A DNA stretch of 64,000 bases, taken from NCBI GenBank assembly GCA_032718475.1, contig JAUCBJ010001715.1:17309-81308 (forward strand), given 5' to 3'. Of this stretch, positions 35,544 through 50,059 are shown one piece after another. The stretch comes from Nemertoderma westbladi (lineage: Eukaryota; Xenacoelomorpha; Nemertodermatida; Nemertodermatidae). Position 1 is the stretch's first letter, and each line of letters begins with the position of its first letter. A program made the translations under genes and the position numbers. The notes below the pieces were generated by a model, which was given only the letters and a program-made list of their open reading frames with translations, did no database searches and had not been told where the DNA came from.

Positions 35544-37643
35544 AGCTGAGCAACAGGTATGAGGCTCTTGCCTCTGAGGCGGCAGATCACTGTCAGAAAC
35601 AGTTCCTGTATACCCTCGAAACAGGAAAAGGGCCCCCTGGACTGACAACAAAATTCAGAAGTGCCGAAATGACCTTCATAAGGCGCAGAAGGAGTCCCGA
35701 CTCAAACAGACTACAGCGGCCAAGAATGCAGTTAAGGCTGCATCTAGGTCCCTGAACAGGCAGTACTCTGTTAATCTACAGAGCTAATAAACCAACAGGT
35801 TGATGCCATCAATGATGCTGACGACAGCAGGCAATCATCACAGGCATGGAAATCGACCAATCTGCTTACTGGGCGGAAAAGCCAACCAACCACCAAGGTT
35901 AAGGCTGAATCACCAGCCGATCGCCTCAATGGTTGGAAAGCCCACTTTGAAAAGCTCCTCAATAATTACAGGGTATTGCCTGATAACTTTATAGAAGTAA
36001 AAGTGTCTGAGTCTGTACTCCCAGATATTCCCATTGGCGATATCTCCTTTGCAGAAGTGGAGGCTGCTGCAAAGAGCATTAAGACCAATCGTGCCAGTGG
36101 AGTAGATGGTGTCCCCCCTGAGGTCTTTAAAATACCTGAGTGTTTAAAGCTCATCTATCCCATCATAGTAGACATGTACCGAACAACAAGAGTCCCACAA
36201 GAAATGAAAACAAATAAGTTGGTGCCAGTTCCCAAGAAGGGCAACCTAACACTCTATGGTTCTTTTCGGGGAATCTCATTGATCTCGATTGCTGCAAAGC
36301 TATACAATAGGATTCTATTAAATCGCATCAGGGATTCCATTGAGAGACTGCTACGTGGAAATCAGAATGGGTTCCGTAAAGGTCGTGGGACCATGGAGCC
36401 CATTTTGGCACTTAGAAGGATAATTGAAGAATTGTCAAAAAAGAAAGACAGGCATCTGGCTGTTATCTTTGTTGACTTCTTCAAGGCCTTTGATTCAGTC
36501 TCTCGCTCACGTATATTCAGCATACTTTCATTATATGGGATTCCTGATGAAATTATTGCAGCAATCAGATCAGTATACGATGGTTCGACAACATTTGTAT
36601 CTACTGTTGACGGTGACACAGAACCATTTGAAGTGTTATGGGGCGTCCTCCAAGGAGACACACTTGCACCATTCTTGTTCATTATTGTGGTTGACTATGT
36701 TCTACGCATGTCCTTAGATCATCATAATGATGATGGGGTGATGATAACTCCACCTACTGGCTCCAGAAGTCGAGGAAATCGTGCCAAGTACCTAACTGAT
36801 CTAGACTTTGCTGATGACTTAGGAGTACTCTCAGAATCATTAGAGGGAGCCCAACGGCTCCTCGGCTCGTTGGAGCATGCTGCTTCTAGTGGTGGTCTTT
36901 TTATTAACTCCAGAAAGACCAAAGTTCTGACAGTTAACTTTGAAAGTCCTCAGCAAGTCTCTGATCGGATGAGCATAAGCTCAAAGGATGGTATGCTTGA
37001 GCATGTGGACGACTTCTGTTACCTGGGATCATGGATCCGGAAGTCAGGTGAGGACCTTCGAATACGTAAGGGAAAGGCATGGGCAGCCTTGAATAGGCTT
37101 TCCAGGATTTGAGGATTTGGAAGTAACCGAGAATTAATCGGAAACTTAAGGTCCGATTATTTAGAGCAGCAGTAGTTCCAGTACTCCTCTACGGGAGTCC
37201 ATGCTGGGCTCTAACTAACTGCTGAGGACACCAAATCTCTGGATGGCACATTCACAAGAATGCTACGCCGGGTTCATTGTGTCAAGTACAATGCACACAT
37301 CTCCAACCAGACACTATATAACATGGGAGGTGTCTCATTGGTTCCCCCAAGCTTGACACTAGAACAAAATCGCCTCCGCTTTGCAGGACATTGCTTTCGC
37401 CGTGAGGACCAGCCAGTGCATAATCTTGTACTTTGGCAGCCTCACGGAGTGAATAAGCATGGTGGACAGCCCATGACTTTCTTGAGACGCATCTTAAAGG
37501 ACACTGGCCTTAAAGATGCGGATGATCTAGCAAATGTCATGGGTGATAGGGAGTTGTGGCGGTGCAATTTTGTTGACAAGCCGGCACAGCATTCTTAAAA
37601 ATGCAGCTGCAATGCAGCATGCCGATCGTAGTAGTAGTAGTAG
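35544..37643 (+). mobile_element. Second copy of the APE-type LINE, 5'-truncated
   Basis: Plus-strand copy of the LINE at 4083-7844, beginning within the middle of the ORF (at the codons for SNRYDALASEAAD) and ending in the same (TAG)n tail. A small internal deletion near 35590 and a one-base deletion near 35782 disrupt the front. No target duplication was identified. It lies inside the inverted-repeat element at 35.4-38.2 kb. Confidence 0.88.
35976..37598 (+). pseudogene. LINE reverse transcriptase remnant with C-terminal tail
   Basis: An open stretch 35976-37112 encodes the reverse transcriptase (VDFFKAFDSVSR, then LDFADDLGVLSE with the FADD catalytic motif). A small insertion at about 37105-37125 (duplicated GAGGATTTG-like sequence) shifts the frame. 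A further short duplication (CTAACTAACTG) near 37215 disturbs it again. The last piece, 37260-37598, carries MLRRVHCVKYNAHISN and the complete C-terminal tail through LANVMGDRELWRCNFV. That tail has been lost from the frame of the first copy, so the two copies together define the family's coding extent. Confidence 0.8.
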
Positions 37644-38223
37644 GATTGCAAGCGTTGTTGCGACATGATTGTATATTTCATATGCTGATATGGCGGCCAT
37701 GAAAAGAGCCGCTTGGGTTGGTTAGATCATATCGTACAGTAGTTGGACTTTGGACATGAGTGGACATTCAGTACTACCGGTAGTAATGCTTGAAATAAGC
37801 AAGGAGATTACAAGCACAACTTTGGATTGTGCAGCACAACCTGGAAAAGACAAAGACGTAGGGTTGGTTGCCCATTTGGTTGTAGAGTACGGGAGAGAAG
37901 CTCCTCAATAGCGCAAATTCAATAACACACTCCTCCAGTCTCGATCAGTTTACCGACCTCGAGGAAATTAAATTAAGCCATGCCATGACAGAGACAGAGT
38001 AGGCCCAATTACAGTAATAGTAGGCCTAGGCCTAGTGCTCTTGTATAAATACAATATAACACAATAAACAATAAAAGTAATAGGCCCATTAGTATAAAAC
38101 AATATCCGCATTGTGCTGAAGATGGCGAACAATACTGCTGTACCGGTACCGGTACCAATTTTTATCAGTTTCTATCAGATTTCAGGCTTGATCGGCTAGT
38201 GTCGTTCAAACGTACTAATACCC

Positions 38224-38570
38224 TAGATAGGCTTAAATATTTTTGTATGGTGTATCACACTGTAATAATTTATATTATTGTTTTTTTTTGGTTCGCAGCT
38301 CCACGAAAGGCCCACTCATGTTTACATCACCACGTACAGTACCGGTATTTCGGTGTTGTGTGTTACCGCGCACTTTCGATGTTGTGTTCTGTTCATGTTA
38401 CCGCTCATTTTCGATGTTCTGTTCATGCCACCACGCACTTTTGTTCCGATTCCTCGAATAATTATGGTGTTTTTTTTCGTGATTTTTACACCCCATTTGC
38501 AATTGGCTATTAATCGGGTGGTTTGGGTCATTTTATGGTCATTGTTTGAAAGGGGCATTTAAGCTCTAGG
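38224..38570. other. Spacer with short imperfect repeats
   Basis: Three imperfect copies of a CGCACTTTCGATGTTNTGTTC-like motif lie at 38367-38450. Overlapping frames at 38199-38562 only translate this stretch. Confidence 0.45.
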
Positions 38571-39300
38571 GACGGCTTGCTTGAGCACGTGGTTGACTTC
38601 TGGTACTTGGGATTATGGATTCGAAATTCAGACCTTCCGATATGTAAGGGGAAGGCATGGGCGGCGTAAAATAGTTTGTACATGATTTGGAAGTCCAATA
38701 GAATAAAACGGAAACTTAAGGTTAGATTATTTATTATGGCTGTAGTAGTACCGGTACTCTTATCCTGTACGGGAGTCCATGCTGGGTTCTAACTGCTGCT
38801 GAGGACACCAAATCTCTGGATGGCACTTTCTCAAGAATGCTGTGTTGGGCTCATTGTGTCAAGTACAATGAACACATCTCCAACCGTAGCCTCTATCAGT
38901 CTATACAACCTTGGAGGTGTTTCATTAGTCTCCCCTAGCTTGACACTTGAACAGAACTGCCCCCGCTTTGCATGACATTGCTTTTGCCGTCAGAACCAGC
39001 CAGTGCATAATCTTGCGCTTATGGCGTCCTCATTGAGTGAATAAGCATGGTGGCAGCCCGTGAATTTCGTGAAACGCCTCCTAAAGGACTCTGGCCTTTG
39101 AATAATGTGAATAATCTCCTTAAATTCATGGGGGATAGGGAGTTGTGGCGGTGCAACTTTGATTGGCATAGCATTCTTAATGCACGCTCAATTGGGCTTG
39201 TCAATTGTGAATTGCATGATGGTGAGAATATGTTTTTGTTATGCTGGCATAGCATCTCAATGTGCAGTTTCAATGCAGCAGGCCGATTATAGTAGTAGTT
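38571..39300 (+). mobile_element. Third, older copy of the LINE 3' end
   Basis: Degenerate match to the last 0.7 kb of the LINE (from the codons for GMLEHVDDFCYLGSW to the tail), with many substitutions and indels, ending CAGGCCGATTATAGTAGTAG. No intact frame remains. It is more diverged than the other two copies, so the family has been active over a long period. Confidence 0.75.
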
Positions 39301-39689
39301 ATCCCACCTGACTTTGTCACCTGATCCTATATTCAAATGACTACATAACGGTACAAATGCAATCAACATTTCTGTATTTGTTCGGTTGTTGTTTAAAATA
39401 GAGGAAAAATTACGGAAAATATATTGTACAGATATTAAAGTAAAATAAAGTATATTACACAGTAAAATATACATAAACTTTATGTTGTAAGTGAATACTA
39501 CCACTTAATGAATGGGAGAATATTTTAGGCTCGTTAAGCCAAGGTATGCCTGTTCACCAATATAGGTGATCTTCCACAGTAAGTTCCCATTTATCCACCA
39601 GATAAGGGTGAAAGCCAGGTTTAGGCTAGGAATGATTGGGAGCCCAGGAATGTCACCACTAAACCAGGGTGCTGCATATACTATACCAC
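39301..39689. other. Non-coding spacer
   Basis: The sequence before the duplicated PRDM9-like block. Nothing recognisable on either strand; the minus-strand 161-aa frame at 39019-39504 overlaps the LINE remnant and is not a gene. Confidence 0.5.
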
Positions 39690-39880
39690 TTAAACAACCG
39701 TAACAAAACTATAGTGAGTTTCAAAATTCCCACATTGGAAACCGCCAATCACGAGCGTTTGTTTCCGTTAATTTTTTAATTTTCCGGTAGCTTATTTTTA
39801 TAGCGTTAACCGTCGACCTACTTACCAACCGAGAGACACCGTCCAGACCAGACACGTATGACACCTACCTATCCTACAAT

Positions 39881-40034
39881 TTACTGTGGCTGAAAGCGGC
39901 CAATTTTTATTTTGATCAACAATGTTATTTTAATTTCAACCTGGGTTGAAATTCAAAAAAAAAAATTTTGATAAAAATAATAATTAAAAAATGTAGTGCC
40001 AAGTTAATTATTTTGTCCGCTTTCAGCCACCGTA
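39881..40034. mobile_element. 154-bp MITE, TACGGTGGC family, upstream of PRDM9-like copy 1
   Basis: Left end TTACTGTGGCTGAAAGCGG. The right end read inward is TACGGTGGCTGAAAGCGG. It is flanked by the 6-bp direct repeat TACAAT (39875-39880 and 40035-40040). The paralogous site in the second block, near 56949, reads CCTACAATAGCTT with no insertion, which confirms the boundaries. The same terminal motif occurs at both ends of the PRDM9-like intron and on the foldback element at 58.4-59.4 kb. Confidence 0.85.
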
Positions 40035-40201
40035 TACAATAGCTTAATTTAGCAAGCTACTACAGTACCTACTGTATCACTGAATATGTTATATTCGTTT
40101 TGCAGTTTATGTTCTACTTCTAGAATAACAAAAATTCCAACTGTATTGTAATAGTATATTGTATTTTTAAATCACTTTATATCATATATTTACTCTTCGA
40201 G

Positions 40202-40763
40202 ATGTCAATGGATTCCGAGTTCGATTCCATCCGTCACTATTTCACCGACAACGAATGGGAGTTAATGAGCATCTTCGATAGGCGTCGTTCGTTAGCCTTG
40301 AAGGAACAATTCGAGATGCTGACGTCTTTAGGTTTTAACGAACTCAGAGCCAAGCCAATAGAACCCCCAGATTTTATGAAGGAAAAGACTAATAGAGTGT
40401 CTGGGAGGAAAGTTATTCCAGAAGATAAGGTAGTTGGTATCGACGGCGAACCGATGGATGTTTTAGATGAAGACGAAGAAGAAGATGGATCACTCTCTAT
40501 GGATCACTCCATATTTGAGGATATTATTGTCGATGTTTGTGAGGATGATTCAGACAAGGAATCCGTGGCCTGTACCAACTCGGATCTGGTACTTCCTTAT
40601 TACAGAAGGAAAGCGACGGATTCTCCGCCAGGTCCGTATGAATGGTACAGCGACAGCATCGAGCGTAGCGAGGGAAGTGGCAGTTATCTGAGCGCAGATG
40701 GAAGTTTCGATTTTCACATGAACGACGTGAATGAAACAGAGTCTATCACTGGAGAGAATCACG
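40202..40763 (+). CDS. PRDM9-like gene copy 1, exon 1 (KRAB-like domain and acidic region)
   Basis: The first 55 codons encode a KRAB-related domain, with EFDSIRHYFTDNEWELMSIF and KEQFEMLTSLGF matching the KRAB A-box pattern of PRDM9/Meisetz. In that family KRAB mediates protein-protein contacts needed for hotspot function. An acidic low-complexity stretch (VLDEDEEEDGSLSMDHS) follows. The exon ends AATCACG|GTGGTT in phase 1. The open frame runs only two codons further (GG then TGA), so the donor at 40764 is the natural exit. The ATG at 40202 is used; a second ATG two codons later (40208) matches the start in copy 2. Part of the acidic C-terminal region present in copy 2 (about 20 residues) is shorter here. 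Confidence 0.85.
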
Positions 40764-43582
40764 GTGGTTGAAAACGGCCATAGTAATTAAATAATTTAGT
40801 TTTTATATATTTCACCGAGATATATTATTTATCTCAACATAAATTTTACTCATTACAGAATCGCGCTAGTATTTATTGAGGGAAAATTATTGGGGAAAAT
40901 CTTCAGTCATGGCCAATCACAGTAGGACGGAATCTTCTTAAACATTTTTTCCCGCTATATATTGAGTAAAAAAGCAATACATATCGGTAATAGTTCAAAC
41001 AGTTATTTATCTATCATATTTCCGGATCGGTAATTAATTACCTTCAGCATTTATTAATTAATTTAGCATAATTAATTGGTAAACTCCCCCTTCCACAATT
41101 TCTGCCATATAGTTTGCTGCTATTATTTCCCGTTATGTTTGATTAATGTTCTTTAATAGCCCCAACAATTACATCCCCCAATTTAAATATCTCGGCGATC
41201 CCAAAAATAATTAATTTACTCAAACCGGCACCCAAAATATAATTATTTCTACCCAAATTTAATTCACTTTCAACCAAAAACGATACTTCCCGCACCAAAT
41301 ATGATGTTTCTCCCAATATTTTACGGGAACTTTATTCATTCAATGTCATTGATTATTCATTAACCATACAAATGTTTATATTTATAAATGTTTATTCATT
41401 TATATTAGGGATGTGCCGGATTGACTATTTTCAAACCGGCCAGGCCGGAGCCGGATTTGTAAAAAAAATCCGGCCCGAATTCCGGCCAAGCCGGATTTTT
41501 TTATATATCACCACTATATGCATGAACAGAAATGGAGGGAGGGAGGGTACCACGTCATTTGGACCTTTGGGCGTTAGGTCCTGCATCGATACGTAGATAA
41601 CGTGCTGGATCATTATCAGCAAGGTCAAGAATTCAGAAGTAGATTAGTAAGTATATGTCAGTTATCCCAACTAAACGGGACGAGAAGAGCGTTTTGCGTT
41701 GGTTGGCTGCGAATAAGGAATCATTTCCTAATTTACAAATACTTGTACATATATTTAGTATCACCAGCGTCTTCAATTTATTCCGAGTGAATATTTGTAG
41801 AGGCTGGTAATGTATTTGATGAGAAACGCTCTCGTCTACTTCCGGATCGTGGAGATAAACTAATATTTTTGTACCATAACCTACGACGATTTGATATAAT
41901 GGATTGATTTGATAAATAAAGGGCAATTGAAAAATAGAACGAAGAAATAATAGGTGTAGTTTTTGTATATACTCTCTGATTTAAATTGGATTTACTAGTT
42001 TCTAAATTGCCTGTCGAATATATAAACTGGTCATTCACGGTGGTAAGCTTAATTAGTATATGGCCATACATGTACTATTTATTATATATTAAGTGTTAGT
42101 GAGGCTGAGCCCAACCAAATACAAATATTCTTGGTAAAAAGTAGTCAGTCAGTCAGCTCAGCGAGTAGATAGTCATAAATTGATAGCTCTGCTACAGACC
42201 GGAATTCCGGCCCGGCCGGATATCCGGCACAACCCTAATTTATATATTGTAGTATGCTGACACTGTAACCGACCCATTTTTATTAACTTTTAATGATATT
42301 CGTTTATTATTTTTGTTAGAAAGTACAACCTATATAAACTGTTCCTTTCCCTCAATTGGTAATTTCAAAATGATTTTTCTCAATATGAATTTAATTTGGA
42401 GAACATTTTTAATTATTTTGGGTGTTTGTCATTCATTTTTGATAGGATACTTGTTTTGGGGTCTATTTATTTGTTTATTTCGGGTTATTGTTTTTAATGT
42501 TGAACAATTCATTTTGGTGTTCGGATAATTTTATTGTGAAACTAATTTTTTTCAAATTTGGTTCTGAGTATTTTTTTTGTTTAAATTTTCAGTTACTCAT
42601 TTATCATAACTTTTGTTGACATTAACCCTATTAAACCCCGGAGGAGAGGGTGGGGGGGTCCATGGTTTGGGGGGGGGGGGGGGACCCGCGGTTTTTTTTG
42701 TTATAACTCTGAAACAAACGCAGTAGGGAATCTGAATTCATGCAACAATATAATAATAATATATAATAATAAAAAATATATAACAATACCAGACGAGGAC
42801 AACAAAACGATTGTTGCGTTACCTCGAATGATTTTTAACGAGTTCTATCGTGATCAGCGACCTTGAACACCTGTATAGCTTCAGAATTAACAAACCAAAG
42901 GCAAAAATTAACAGTTTGCTATTTTTTACTACTTGTACTTTTCGTTCTGGGGCACCAGAATGGCACCAAAATTTGGTTTTCATTTACCAGCAATATTTAT
43001 AACTAGTTTTATCGTGATTAACGACCTCGAAAATCCGTATACGTTCAGAATTATCAAACCAAACACAACATTTTTTAGTTTGACATTTTTTTACTTGTAC
43101 CTTTCCTCCTGGGGGATAAAAATGGTGGTTGAATTGCCAGAATATTATCGTGATCAACGATCTTGAAAACCCTTACACCTTCAAAATTTGAATTTTTGAG
43201 ACAAAGATTTAAAAATTGTCTAAAATGACCCCCCCCCCCCCCCCCCCCGGGCCAATTACACAGTAGCCTACGTACCGGGTAGTAAATTAGCCCGGGCCAA
43301 CTAGGGTTAATAGCCTAAATGAAACTACCTGCTTGCTCAGAGTGGGCGATTACACCAACTTTTATTAACACGGCATGATAATACCAAGTTTGAAACTTAT
43401 AGAGATTTGGTATATTTTGCATCATAAATAAGTTCCCAAAAATAATGTGCATATCTCGAGATATGCTAATATTCATTCAATCAATATATCCATGAATAAG
43501 AATTTAATATAATTATGACAATATTAATAACCAATTAAAACTTCTATAAAATTAGTAGTTAATTAAACATGGCCGCTTTCAG
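40764..43582 (+). other. Intron of PRDM9-like copy 1, bounded by inverted repeats
   Basis: GT-AG intron of about 2.8 kb. Its first bases are GTGGTTGAAAACGGCCAT. Its last bases with the adjoining exon bases are ATGGCCGCTTTCAGCCAC, which is the inverted copy with two mismatches. Two acceptors six bases apart (TTTCAG| at 43582 and CCACAG| at 43588) would both keep the frame. The interior contains a hAT MITE, a poly-G run at about 42667-42683 and a poly-C run at about 43230-43248. The inverted ends match the termini of the TACGGTGGC element family. Confidence 0.75.
41406..42237. mobile_element. Non-autonomous hAT-like element in the intron (832 bp, 8-bp TSD)
   Basis: The ends are TAGGGATGTGCCGGAT (left) and, read inward, TAGGGTTGTGCCGGAT (right), followed by more CCGG-rich inverted sequence. 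It is flanked by the 8-bp duplication ATTTATAT (41398-41405 and 42238-42245). The intron of copy 2 at about 58150 has the matching unoccupied site (TTCATTTGTATATTG). The 8-bp duplication and TAGGG start are typical of hAT. No transposase frame is present. Confidence 0.88.
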
Positions 43583-45511
<1,929 letters not shown>

Positions 45512-46159
45512 ACTGTTGTTTATCGAGGGAAGGAAAGTCTCTAGTCTCTCGATCTGATTAATTACCTGAACTTCTTCTTTCCCTCAAGGAAGAATAGACT
45601 AAATAAATTATATTAGGATTCGTTTTATTAATAAATAATTTATAATTAAATTAATTAATTTATACCTAATGTATACCTTATTTAATTTGTTCATTAATTT
45701 AGTACCTACTGTAATAATTAATTAATAATATAATATAATTTATGTAATTTATTTTTGAAGTTATTATTTGTGAGTGTCTCTCTATAGTTAGCTCTGCATA
45801 AAAGTATCAGACAACTTTTACAAATTGTTGGTTATTAAAAGTTAACATTATTAATAACAAACATGAAAATTTATATAAAGTTACAGCACCACCTAGCGGC
45901 GGAGAATCAATTCCAAATACGTCTGATAGATTTGTTGCCAAACCTCTTTACTCTATCAAAAAAACTATCACGTTATTTGAGTCCAAACTGTGATAGTCTT
46001 AGTGTTTAAAGTGCAACCCACGCATTTTTCTACGTAAACTAGTTAACTAATATATTTATTTATGAAAAATAAAGTCAAACCTATAGAATAACAATATTAG
46101 GTACCGGTACTGTTGTACCTAAATGAATATTTTAACCAAAACCGGCTTCTTAAGTTATA

Positions 46160-46290
46160 AAGATATTGTGCGACAATTTTCTATCTGTGCCAAAATGTTA
46201 CCTAATGAATTTATTGTAGTGTGCGTTGTGTTGTTTTTATCTCATGGTAATCCAGTACGTACGATTTTAAATGAATAAACTGTTTTATTT
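46160..46290 (+). repeat. Direct repeat shared with 49355-49480
   Basis: About 130 bases with the same short frame (MLPNEFIVVCVV then LSHGN and RTILNE) in both places, differing by two amino acids. This copy lies inside duplicated block 1, at a place where block 2 has no counterpart. No known element boundary was recognised. Confidence 0.6.
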
Positions 46291-46640
46291 TTAACCCTTA
46301 ATGTTTTCGGAATTGCGTCTAACATTCTCCATCGAGAGTTGCAATAACTATGTAAAGTAAATGTTACGATGTAAAGTAGGACTTTATGGTGTGGTAATGG
46401 GCCTAAAATATGCCGGATTGGATAAACTTGGTGAACATCCTCTCTTCCTTTAATTGATAATTTTTAATTGAGACCAGATATTAATTCGCTGAGATGGGAT
46501 TTGCGCCAAGTTTCCCTCCTACTGTATATCATATAACATAATAATCTCCATATTTAGAGATAATATTGTTACATATTTTTATTTATTTTGTTCAGCTTTT
46601 CGACGAATTGACGCCTGTGGAGAAGTGAGTCCCTCGGTTT

Positions 46641-47721
46641 GTATCACGAGAAGTGAGTCCCTCGGTTTGTATCACGAGAAGTGAGTCCCTCGGTTTGTAT
46701 CACGCTGATATCTGTGATCTTTGACTGTTTAATTAAATACTTACCCACCTCGGTGTCTTTTGCCTCAGAAATTTTTGGATAAATGTAGCTGTTCTCATTT
46801 TTATGATGGAGCTCAAAGGTGTTCTTCCCAATTCAACATATGGGAATTCGTTGGGGGTACACTAGCAAAGACCAAGCAAAGTCTTGAGTTACCAAGCAAC
46901 GTCTTGAATACTTAACGGTACTTAATCCTTCCAGAGCTGGTATTTCGACGTAAATAACAGCTGATTATTCTCAAAAATAAGACTAACCTGTTCTATTGTG
47001 CTTAGTTTATTATTTTGGTTAAATGACGTGCCAATGTAACCTGCTCATTTCCCTAAATTGATAATTTAAAATTGAGGCGGAATATTAATTCGCCAAGGCG
47101 GGTTTTACGTCCAGTTTCCCCCCCCCCCCCCCCCCCCCCCCTGTCTCAGAAAATAAAAGCGAAAATAAAAATTAAACACGATATACAATATTGGGTTCCT
47201 TGCCGAATTCCAGACAGAAGTTTTATTAGATTGGAGTATTCAAAGTTTAATGAAATAACCACCATAGTGTTGAAATATGCTGCAGCAAAGGCAGTTAGTA
47301 AGATAACCCCACAGCTGCTAGTTTTTGGAATAGTTTCCGTCTGCTTATTTTATCGGAGGCTGCAGTGAAGTCCTTAAAAAATTATTGTTTTTTTTGCCGT
47401 CAATTCTCAATCAGGGGAATGACGCCGATATGTAAGTTCCCTGGAGGGTTTGCGATCCCCAAAGACTAAGTCACCGGATCTATTGTGTGGGGAACAATTT
47501 GTCATGCAGGCCGTAAAAAAAGAACGAGTTGGTTGAACATCAATTATTTATTAAACGAGCTGTTTCGTCTAAACGACTGATTCAAAATATATGGGTTTCC
47601 CCACACCAATAATTATAATATTCACAATACAATAAACCTACTGTAAAATAATTTATTTAATAAGGCCACTGACTTTACTTTATAGAATATTTTAACCCCC
47701 CAAACTATGTGTGATAGGTCT
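46641..47721. other. Non-coding spacer
   Basis: Contains three tandem copies of GAAGTGAGTCCCTCGGTTTG (46620-46705) and a poly-C run at about 47119-47141. The 98-aa frame at 47072-47368 spans the poly-C run and is not supported. Confidence 0.5.
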
Positions 47722-48597
47722 TGGGACGTTAGTGCCCGCGAGACATTAGTGCCCGCGGTCACTAATGTCTCAGTACCTTTAGTGCCCGCTGTCACTTAGT
47801 CGCATTATCGCGGGCATTAATGTCCCATAGGACGTTAGTGGTCCGCGAGACGTTAGTGCCCGCGAGACATTAGTGCCCGCGAGACATTAGTGCCCGCGAG
47901 ACATTAGTGCCCGCGAGACATTAGTGCCCGCCTAGCGACTTAGTTACTATATGGAATACATCAAACAGGCCAAGAAGACATTTCCCGCTTCTTTAGTTCC
48001 TGCTGATGCAAACGAGTCGTTACTTTCTTCAACTTCAAAGGTACAAATTTCCAGTCTTTAGTTCACGCATCTCGTTATTTAACATTTTAATTTCAATTTG
48101 GATCTTTTATTATTAAAAAATTTATTAACCTCAGATAGAAATGGTAGCATTTATATCATTTGGATTTGCAGTAAGTTCTTCAAGAAAATGAGGATTAAGC
48201 AACAGCGTTTATAAATAAAATACTTTTGATTGAGTATACTTAATTTGTTTTACTTAATACTGGAGACGTGTGTAATAAAAAAAAACAATGTGCAGTACTA
48301 TACAGTATAATCGTCCGAGGACGCACTAACTCTGATATATTATAATGAATTAATGATTTCAAGAAAAATACCCAGTCGACTGTCTGACATTTTGTCGACG
48401 AATCTAAGTAAAGTAGTAATTTTATTTAATTAAATTAGTGTACAGTATTTTAATGGAGGAGGCCTTTTTAGATGACTTTGGTTGAATGGGGTATAAATAA
48501 ATAAGAAGAAAAACGGATTGCCTTATACTAAGATTAACTTCCAAATTCAGTGCGGGATGCGGGCACTAACGTCTCGCGGGCATTAACGTCGTCCCCC
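47722..48597. mobile_element. Possible inverted-repeat element with a 17-bp minisatellite at its left end
   Basis: The left side starts GGGACGTTAGTGCCCGCGAG and expands into tandem TTAGTGCCCGCGAGACA units (47726-47935). The right side (about 48560-48597) is the inverted form GGGCACTAACGTCTCGCGGG. No clear target duplication was found. The interior is AT-rich without a gene. Confidence 0.5.
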
Positions 48598-50039
48598 AAT
48601 CAATTGGTTCAGTATGTGAAACGTTGACTATAGAAACAACTAACATTTTATCGGGTTGTTGACAACAACTAACAGTAGTGTGACAGATTTCTCTTTATGT
48701 TACATCTAATTTATTTTTTATGGGCTATTATTAAAAGACATTATTACAGAAAGAAAATAAATTAAATTTTGATTGGTTAATTCTGGGGTTTATTCTAATT
48801 CTGTTTTATTAATCCCGTAACTATAACAACCTAATTTCGTTGTTTTTTTTCATCCAATCAAAATTCACATTATTTAGTTTATTCTGTTTTCTTATTTTCT
48901 AACAAAATATTTTTTCTTATTCCTCCACAACAAAAATCAATGTGGCCACATCAACCACCGCTGTTGAGCCAATAAATATTTTATTTTAATAATAAATAAA
49001 CATTTCCAGTATTAGGCCTATATGTTGATTTGTATAATTTATAATCCAAATCACTTTTATCGATTAGCTTTATTCCAATACGATATATGCTCCGTTTTAT
49101 GTTAACTAAACGGCCTTTTGTTAGAATGTTATCTCTGTTACGAGTCACTTCAATTAGCTTAATTATATTTTCTTTGGACATATAAACTGTCATATAACTT
49201 ACAACTTTCATAAAACTTGAATAAAAGTCGCGCGCAGTTAATTAAATTATCATAATATTTGTTTAGTTACTTTATCTTAAATTTTGGTGAGTCCAAGTTG
49301 CAGCTCTGTTATACCGTAATAAATTTATTTTATACCAACAGGGTTATTTTCCAAAGATATATTGTCCAGCATTTTTCTATCTGTGCCAAAATGTTACCTA
49401 ATGAATTTATTGTAGTGTGCGTTGTGTGGTTTTTATCTCATGGTAATCTGGTACGTACGATTTTAAATGAATAAACTGTTTTAATTTTTTAACCCGTAAT
49501 GTTTTCGGAATTGCTTCTAACATATTCTCCATCGAGAGTTGCAATAACTATTTGTAACGATGTAAGTATGACTTTATGGTGTGGTAATGCGAGTGGTTGG
49601 ATAAACTAAGCATTCTAATTGGTGAGGGGGGGGGGATTGGTGCAATTAATAGGTATTAACTTTAGTTTATTGTTTTGGTTCGAATAAAGTGCCACTCGAA
49701 CCTGCTCTTTTCCCTTAATTGATAATTCATCAATTAGCAATGCGAAACAACATCAGATCATTAACATACAAAGGGAGGTAGTTTCTAATAGACCATGTCT
49801 CTCTAAGTAAACAATTGGACATTTTCAGGAGCTCAGTAGTACCTGTTATGTTGCAGAAACGTTGCAACCAAGGTGAGGGGATTACCATCCCCTCACCCAA
49901 AAATTTGCCCCCCCCCCCCCCCCCCCCACCCACTACTGTGTCATTTCACTAAGGCTCCACAAACTTTTGCGGTTACTGTAGGCCTTCCGGTATGCCAGTC
50001 TGTTACAGTCTGTTATACAGTTACAGTCTGACAGTAGGC
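48598..50039. other. Non-coding spacer including a direct repeat copy
   Basis: Contains the second copy of the 46.16-kb repeat (49355-49480) and a poly-C run at about 49909-49926. No gene is supported; minus-strand frames here are short and without domains. Confidence 0.45.
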
Positions 50040-50059
50040 CTAGTCCTTGGTTGTAATAG

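Larger units (their letters stand above)
35365..38223. mobile_element. DNA transposon with about 80-90-bp inverted ends, hosting a LINE insertion
   Basis: The left end (35365-35445) and right end (38135-38223) are inverted copies beginning GGGTATTAGTACGTTTGAAC, with one roughly 12-base indel and a few substitutions. A 7-bp direct repeat TAGATAG flanks the element (35358-35364 and 38224-38230). About 2.1 kb of the interior is a LINE copy, so the element without it is about 760 bp and probably non-autonomous. The superfamily is undetermined; 7-8 bp would be compatible with hAT-like or P-like elements. Confidence 0.7.
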
